Source of the DNA: JBAUHN01 sp049680295
GTDB taxonomy: Bacteria > Pseudomonadota > Alphaproteobacteria > Rhodobacterales > Rhodobacteraceae
Reading direction: 5' to 3'
Assembly: GCA_049680295.1 (NCBI GenBank)
Contig: JBAUHN010000187.1
Span: forward strand, 1 to 48,259
DNA: 48,259 bases
Shown: in pieces, positions 43,687 to 48,259 of the stretch
Layout: each line of letters opens with the position of its first letter
Numbering within the stretch: the stretch's first letter is position 1
Position numbers and translations under genes: made by a program
Notes under the pieces: generated by a model
The model's database searches: none
Told to the model about the DNA's origin: nothing
The model's input: the letters and a program-made list of their open reading frames with translations, nothing else

Positions 43687-44907
43687 TTATTTCGCTCGAA
43701 TAAAGCGGGCAGCCAGTTCGATATGAGCAGACCAGCGGAACTGATCGACAACCTGCACCCAATCCAGCGCAAAGCCAGCCCTGGACAGGATCGCCGCATC
43801 GCGCGCAAAACTGACCGGATTGCACGACACATAAGCAATGCACGGCACATCGGAACCCGCCAGCTCAGAAATCTGCGCCTCGGCCCCTGCGCGGGGCGGA
43901 TCCAGCACAACGGCGTCAAACCTGCGCAACTCATCCGGCATCAGCGGCCTGCGAAACAAATCGCGCGCCTCTCTGGTGACCGGTTTCAGGCCCGCCGCCC
44001 TGCGCCATCCCAGATCCAGCGCCGCAACCATCGCCTTGTCGCCCTCTACGCCATGCACTTCGGCACCTTGCGCAAGGGGCAGCGTGAATGTCCCACAGCC
44101 AGCAAACAAATCCGCAATCCGTGATGCCCCCTGAACCGCCGCGCGCACCGCAGCCAGCAACGCAGCCTCGCCATCAGCCGTGGCCTGCAAAAACGCACCG
44201 GGCGGCGGCACCACGCTGGCATCACCGAACATCTGCGCAGGCGGGGCACGCATCGCAACAGTCTCATCCTCCCAGGTCAGCCGCGCCAGCTTCATCCGGT
44301 CGCACAAATGCGCCAACTCTTGCCGCAGCGGACCATCCAGCGGCTTGCCATGCGATACATGCACATCCAGCCCTTCGACCGACAGCGTGACCGTCACCGC
44401 CAATGTCGCCTTGCGGCTGGTCCCGATCACCGCCAAGGCCTCGGCCACCGGCAAGGCCCCGATCAGCGCCGGATCCAGCAACTTGCAGTCCGATATCTCG
44501 ATAATCACGTCCGACCCGCGCCCGTGAAACCCGGCCATCGCGCCCTTCTTTGTGCGCTTTGCCGCAAATGTCGCCCGCCGTCGCGTTTGCGCGGCAGATG
44601 TGACAATCGGCTTAAAAACAGTCTCTAATCCATGCGCAGCCAAGGCTTGTCGCACGATGTCAACCTTCCATGCGGCCACAAATGGATCGCTGGCATGTTG
44701 CAGCTGACACCCACCGCACGCCTTGAAATGTCGGCAAGGCGGCGACACCCGCTGATCCGAAGGCGTGACGATTTTGACATCCCTAAGCTTGCTGCCATCC
44801 GGCGTGCCGGTGACAACCTCGCCGGGCAAGGTCATTGGTGCAAATACCGGGCCAAGTGCCACACCGTCGCCGTGATGGCCTAATCGCGTGATTTCATATT
44901 CTGTCAT
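43687..44907 (-). CDS. TrmA/RlmD-family RNA (uracil-5)-methyltransferase
   Basis: A 406-residue SAM-dependent m5U methyltransferase of rRNA or tRNA. After a TRAM-like N-terminal stretch (about 1-50), the Fe-S cluster cysteines are in PCRHFKACGGCQLQH (about 57-71) with a further Cys at SDCKLLD; the SAM domain (about 240-406) has DLFAGCGTFTLPLAQ, VHGVEGDK, VVLDPPRAGAEAQI, and the catalytic Cys in YVSCNPVSFARD. This set matches RlmD/RlmC enzymes, but specific target (23S U1939 or U747, or tRNA U54) cannot be told from sequence. It is followed by an L,D-transpeptidase-like gene after 88 bases. Confidence 0.92.
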   Translation of the reverse strand: MTEYEITRLGHHGDGVALGPVFAPMTLPGEVVTGTPDGSKLRDVKIVTPSDQRVSPPCRHFKACGGCQLQHASDPFVAAWKVDIVRQALAAHGLETVFKPIVTSAAQTRRRATFAAKRTKKGAMAGFHGRGSDVIIEISDCKLLDPALIGALPVAEALAVIGTSRKATLAVTVTLSVEGLDVHVSHGKPLDGPLRQELAHLCDRMKLARLTWEDETVAMRAPPAQMFGDASVVPPPGAFLQATADGEAALLAAVRAAVQGASRIADLFAGCGTFTLPLAQGAEVHGVEGDKAMVAALDLGWRRAAGLKPVTREARDLFRRPLMPDELRRFDAVVLDPPRAGAEAQISELAGSDVPCIAYVSCNPVSFARDAAILSRAGFALDWVQVVDQFRWSAHIELAARFIRAK

Positions 44908-44946
44908 AAGACGGGCTTACTGTGCATGGGCGCAATGCAAAAGCCC

Positions 44947-46779
44947 CTATTCGGCGGCCTGCGTCCGGATAAAACCGCCCGACTGCCGGTTCCAATACTT
45001 CGCATAAAGCCCGGCCTTGGCCAGCAACGCCTCATGCGTGCCGATTTCGACGATGCGGCCCTGATCCATGACGATAATCCGGTCCATCTCGGTCAGGGTC
45101 GACAGACGGTGCGCAATCGCCAGAACGGTTTTGCCCTGCATCACCCGCGACAGTGCTGTCTGGATCGACGCCTCAACCTCGCTGTCGAGCGCGCTTGTCG
45201 CCTCATCCAGAACCAAAATCGGTGCGTCTTTTAGAATAGCACGCGCCAGCGCAATTCTTTGCCGCTGACCGCCCGACAGTTTTACACCCCGTTCACCCAG
45301 ATGCGCATCATATCCGGCGCGGCCCATGTGGTCCTGCAGTTCCATCACAAACTCATCCGCCTCGGCCTTGCGCGCAGCGGCAACCACTTCGTCTTTGGTC
45401 GCGCCGGGACGACCATAAAGTATATTCGCATGCGCCGACCGATTGAACATCGCCGTCTCTTGTGTGACCATTCCGATATTGCGCCGCAGGCTTTCCTGCG
45501 TGGCAGTTGTGATGTCCGTCCCGTCAATCAAAATTTTGCCGTTTTCCGCCTCGTAGAGCCGCATAAGCAGCGAAACAAGCGTCGATTTACCAGCCCCCGA
45601 CGCCCCGACAATGCCCAGCTTTTCGCCGCCCTTGATTGTCAGGTTTATGCCATCCACCCCACCCGCAGATCGTCCGTAAGCAAACCCAAGTGATTGCATT
45701 TTGATCTCGCCAACCGGCACCTGCAAATCAACCGCATCCGCATTATCCTCAACCCGGGTGCGCGGCGTCAGCGTGCGCATGCCGTCCTCGATCTCACCTA
45801 TATTTGAATAGATCGCCATCAGCGTAAAACTGACCCAACCGGTCATCTGCGCAATCCGAATGGCAACAGCACCCGCGGCGACGATATCGCCTTCGCTGGC
45901 AGCACCTGATTGCCAAAGCATCAGCGTGCCACCCAACAGCAAGACAGGCAGCAACCCAGCCAAGGTCATCAACGCAAACCGAAACCCGGCGGCAAGATAC
46001 CCAAACTCAACCGCGCGCGCCCGAAAGGTCTGCATTGCCCCAAGTGCGGCGCGGTCCTCAAAGTCGGAATGCGCAAAAAGCTTGACTGTTTTGATGTTTG
46101 TAATCGTGTCCACGACCTGACCCGAAACCATTGCCCGCGCACCAGCGCGCGCTGCCGACCGTTTGCGAATGCGCGGCAAATACCAGTTGATCAGCGCGAA
46201 ATAGGCCACCAGCCAGACCGCAAACCCAATCGCGACCCGCCAGTCTATCGCCACCAGCAACAGAACCGACCCCAACAACGATGCCAGGGCAAAGGCCACC
46301 ACGTTAATCACCTCGGATGCCACATCGGTGACCGCCCGCGCGGTCTGCATCTGCTTTTGCGCAATACGGCCCGCGAAATCGTCGTCAAAAAATCCGATCG
46401 TCTGACCCAGCGTCCAGCGATGCAATCGCGACAGAACCAGCGGGTTCACGTTCGGCTGCACGATGATCGCATTGGTCGAAGCCGAAAGACCAAACATCAA
46501 GGGCCGGATAATCAGGAAAAACCCGACCGATGCCGCGATCAGCGCCAGATTGCGCCCGTCAAAAAACGCATCGCGCCCGGCGCCGACTGCTGCATCAATC
46601 ACCAGCCCAAGAATCAGCGCTGTGCCCGCCTCCATCGCGCCTGCACCCGCAGATACAATCGCGGCCAACACCAGCGCAGGCCAGGCACCCGATAAACACC
46701 ACGCCAAAAACGCACCCAGACTTTGTGGCGGCGGACCGTTTGCTGGCCGTGTGGCATCAATCCAGTTTGAGATTTTCAA
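44947..46779 (-). CDS. ABC exporter half-transporter (MsbA/MDR type), second of a pair
   Basis: 610 residues with a fused six-helix membrane domain (about 30-330) and an ATPase domain (about 355-600). Membrane helices include LVLAAIVSAGAGAMEAGTALILGL, LALIAASVGFFLIIRPLMFG and LAGLLPVLLLGGTLMLW. The ATPase has Walker A GASGAGKSTLV, signature LSGGQRQRIALARAI, Walker B ILVLDEATSALDSE and the His loop in LAIAHRLST. Its start overlaps the stop of the upstream paralogue in an ATGA arrangement, so the two are very likely the subunits of one heterodimeric exporter. Substrate is unknown; lipids, peptides, drugs or LPS precursors are possible. Confidence 0.9.
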   Translation of the reverse strand: MKISNWIDATRPANGPPPQSLGAFLAWCLSGAWPALVLAAIVSAGAGAMEAGTALILGLVIDAAVGAGRDAFFDGRNLALIAASVGFFLIIRPLMFGLSASTNAIIVQPNVNPLVLSRLHRWTLGQTIGFFDDDFAGRIAQKQMQTARAVTDVASEVINVVAFALASLLGSVLLLVAIDWRVAIGFAVWLVAYFALINWYLPRIRKRSAARAGARAMVSGQVVDTITNIKTVKLFAHSDFEDRAALGAMQTFRARAVEFGYLAAGFRFALMTLAGLLPVLLLGGTLMLWQSGAASEGDIVAAGAVAIRIAQMTGWVSFTLMAIYSNIGEIEDGMRTLTPRTRVEDNADAVDLQVPVGEIKMQSLGFAYGRSAGGVDGINLTIKGGEKLGIVGASGAGKSTLVSLLMRLYEAENGKILIDGTDITTATQESLRRNIGMVTQETAMFNRSAHANILYGRPGATKDEVVAAARKAEADEFVMELQDHMGRAGYDAHLGERGVKLSGGQRQRIALARAILKDAPILVLDEATSALDSEVEASIQTALSRVMQGKTVLAIAHRLSTLTEMDRIIVMDQGRIVEIGTHEALLAKAGLYAKYWNRQSGGFIRTQAAE

Positions 46780-48259
46780 AGCGCCGCCTCGACCTTAAGA
46801 AAACCGCCCGATTGCCGCGCCCAGAATTCTGAATACAAACCGCCCTGCGCCAATAGCGCATCATGGGTGCCGTCTTCGACGATACGGCCCGCGTCCAGCA
46901 CCAAAATCCGGTCCATATGCGCAATCGTCGACAGACGGTGCGCGATGGCAATCACCGTTTTGCCTTCCATCATGCCATATAGCGTGTCTTGGATCGCCGC
47001 CTCGACCTCACTGTCGAGTGCGCTTGTCGCCTCATCCAGCAGCAGGATCGGAGCGTTCTTCAGGATCACCCGCGCCAGGGTGATCCTTTGCCGCTGCCCT
47101 CCGGACAGTTTGACGCCGCGTTCGCCGACTTGCGCATCATATCCGCGACGTCCCTCCATATCCGACAGGCCCAGAATAAATTCATGCGCTTGCGCCTGCT
47201 TCGCGGCTGCGATGACTTCGGCCTCGGTCGCGTTGGACCGGCCATACAGAATGTTGTCGCGCACCGACCGGTGCAACAATGAACTGTCCTGCTGCACCAT
47301 CCCGATACCCAACCGCAGACTGTCCTGACGCACGCGCGTGATGTCCTGCCCGTCGATCAATATCTGGCCGCTTTCCGGATCGTAAAACCGCAACAGCAGC
47401 TTAACCAATGTTGACTTCCCGGCACCAGACCGCCCGACCAGACCAATCTTTTCACCCGGCCGCACCGTCAGATTAACCGCGTCCAAACCGCCGGATTTTT
47501 GCCCATAGTGATGCGTCAAATCGCAAATCTCAATTCCTCCCGCGCCAATTTCCAGCGGTGCGGCGCGCGCGGCATCTGTCAGCGCTATGGGCTGAGCAAT
47601 GGTTTCCATACCTTCGGCAACAACGCCCAATTGCCGGAAAAACGTGGTCAGCGCCCACATGATCCACCCGGTCATTGCGTTCAACCGCAACGTCAGCGCA
47701 ATCGCCGCCGCAACAGCGCCAACGCTGGCCTGCCCTTGGGTCCAAAGAGACAAGGCCCAGCCAACGACGCCAACAATCAGCAGCCCGTTTAACACCACCA
47801 ATGACGTATCCATAACGGTGAATATCCGCATCTCTGTCTGAAACGTCGCGCGCGAATGTTCGATTGCCTCTTTGGCATAGGCAACTTCGTGATCGTCATG
47901 CGCAAACATCTTGACCGAATGAATATTGGTATAGGCATCAACCACCCGCCCGGTGACCTGCGACCGCGCATCTGACGCCGCCTGCGACGCAGGCCCCACA
48001 CGTTGCACCGTCCAACGGATCAAAAACCCGTAAAGCACAAACCACACCAAAAGCGGCACTAACAAACGGATATCCGATGTGCTCAGCAAGATCGCAGCGC
48101 CAATCAGATAGGCCAGCGAAAACGAGATTGCATCAAACACCTGAAACACGACCTCCCCTGCGGCAGGGGGTGTCTGCATGATCCGGTTGGCAATACGCCC
48201 GGCAAAGTCGTTCTCAAACCAGCCAACCGATTGCCGCAATACATGCCGGTGCGAACGCC
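46776..48259 (-). CDS. ABC exporter half-transporter, first of the pair (5' truncated by window edge)
   Basis: 494 residues are visible; the frame stays open to the edge and the residues there (RHRHVLRQSVGWFENDFAG) belong to the middle of the membrane domain, so about 100 N-terminal residues are missing and the TTG at 48239 is not a start. Membrane helices (FSLAYLIGAAILLST, LLVPLLVWFVLYGFLI, LVVLNGLLIVGVVGWAL) are followed by an ATPase with Walker A GRSGAGKSTLV, signature LSGGQRQRITLARVI, Walker B ILLLDEATSALDSE and switch region IAIAHRLST. The catalytic Glu after Walker B is present in both halves, so both sites could hydrolyse ATP. Partner is the gene at 44947-46779. Confidence 0.9.
   Translation of the reverse strand, partial: RSHRHVLRQSVGWFENDFAGRIANRIMQTPPAAGEVVFQVFDAISFSLAYLIGAAILLSTSDIRLLVPLLVWFVLYGFLIRWTVQRVGPASQAASDARSQVTGRVVDAYTNIHSVKMFAHDDHEVAYAKEAIEHSRATFQTEMRIFTVMDTSLVVLNGLLIVGVVGWALSLWTQGQASVGAVAAAIALTLRLNAMTGWIMWALTTFFRQLGVVAEGMETIAQPIALTDAARAAPLEIGAGGIEICDLTHHYGQKSGGLDAVNLTVRPGEKIGLVGRSGAGKSTLVKLLLRFYDPESGQILIDGQDITRVRQDSLRLGIGMVQQDSSLLHRSVRDNILYGRSNATEAEVIAAAKQAQAHEFILGLSDMEGRRGYDAQVGERGVKLSGGQRQRITLARVILKNAPILLLDEATSALDSEVEAAIQDTLYGMMEGKTVIAIAHRLSTIAHMDRILVLDAGRIVEDGTHDALLAQGGLYSEFWARQSGGFLKVEAAL

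Overview
The window is chromosomal DNA of an alphaproteobacterium, very probably a marine Rhodobacteraceae (Roseobacter-group) species. This rests on protein sequence character (a NodH-like sulfotransferase, a GT14 protein with a long C-terminal extension, a YlxR-L7Ae fusion, a short RNase D without HRDC domains), on gene order (rnd-kdsD-lptCAB-hpf-ptsN, rimP-nusA-ylxR-infB, dnaKJ) and on moderately GC-rich codon use. I see no rRNA, tRNA, CRISPR array, insertion sequence or prophage. Most of the window is conserved core genome. I found no convincing complete new system, but several local features deserve attention.

Layout. 1-332: the 3' end of an RTX-type calcium-binding secreted protein. 548-5315 (+): RNase D, then an LPS block (kdsD for KDO synthesis; lptC, lptA, lptB for LPS export), then hpf (ribosome hibernation) and ptsN; rpoN, often found between lptB and hpf in other proteobacteria, is absent. 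5321-15592: a surface-glycan region with a two-module sulfotransferase, a GT14 glycosyltransferase, two paralogous GT2-like glycosyltransferases, galE, galU, kdsB, cysQ and a polysaccharide-type ABC permease. UDP-sugar supply, CMP-KDO supply, glycan assembly, possible sulfation and removal of the by-product PAP could all be served here. 15616-20516: alkB, the dnaK-dnaJ chaperone pair with a heat-shock-like promoter, and radC. 20526-25948 (-): a substrate-binding/OmpA fusion, an unknown membrane-anchored protein, and secA; the periplasmic PpiC isomerase gene, argJ and mutT diverge from it.

28734-34322: a 44-residue protein gene with its own promoter and a strong shared terminator, then the leftward translation/transcription operon rimP-nusA-ylxR-infB. 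A promoter-like sequence and an intrinsic-terminator hairpin precede rimP, which suggests attenuation of this operon. 34457-41378: a short substrate-binding protein, proline iminopeptidase, ubiG, a marR-nitrilase-grxC-comF group, a methyltransferase-like protein lacking the usual SAM loop, and hemH. 41480-48259: a tiny secreted/membrane protein with its own terminator, two L,D-transpeptidase-like proteins flanking a CAP-domain lipoprotein, a TrmA/RlmD-type RNA methyltransferase, and two ABC exporter half-transporters; the last runs off the window edge.

Starts were moved inward from the longest reading frame where a Shine-Dalgarno sequence, overlap with a neighbour, or family length supported it (hpf, the second GT2, galU, alkB, secA, rimP, ubiG, grxC, the SAM-like protein, hemH, the 59-residue protein, the CAP protein, the second L,D-transpeptidase).
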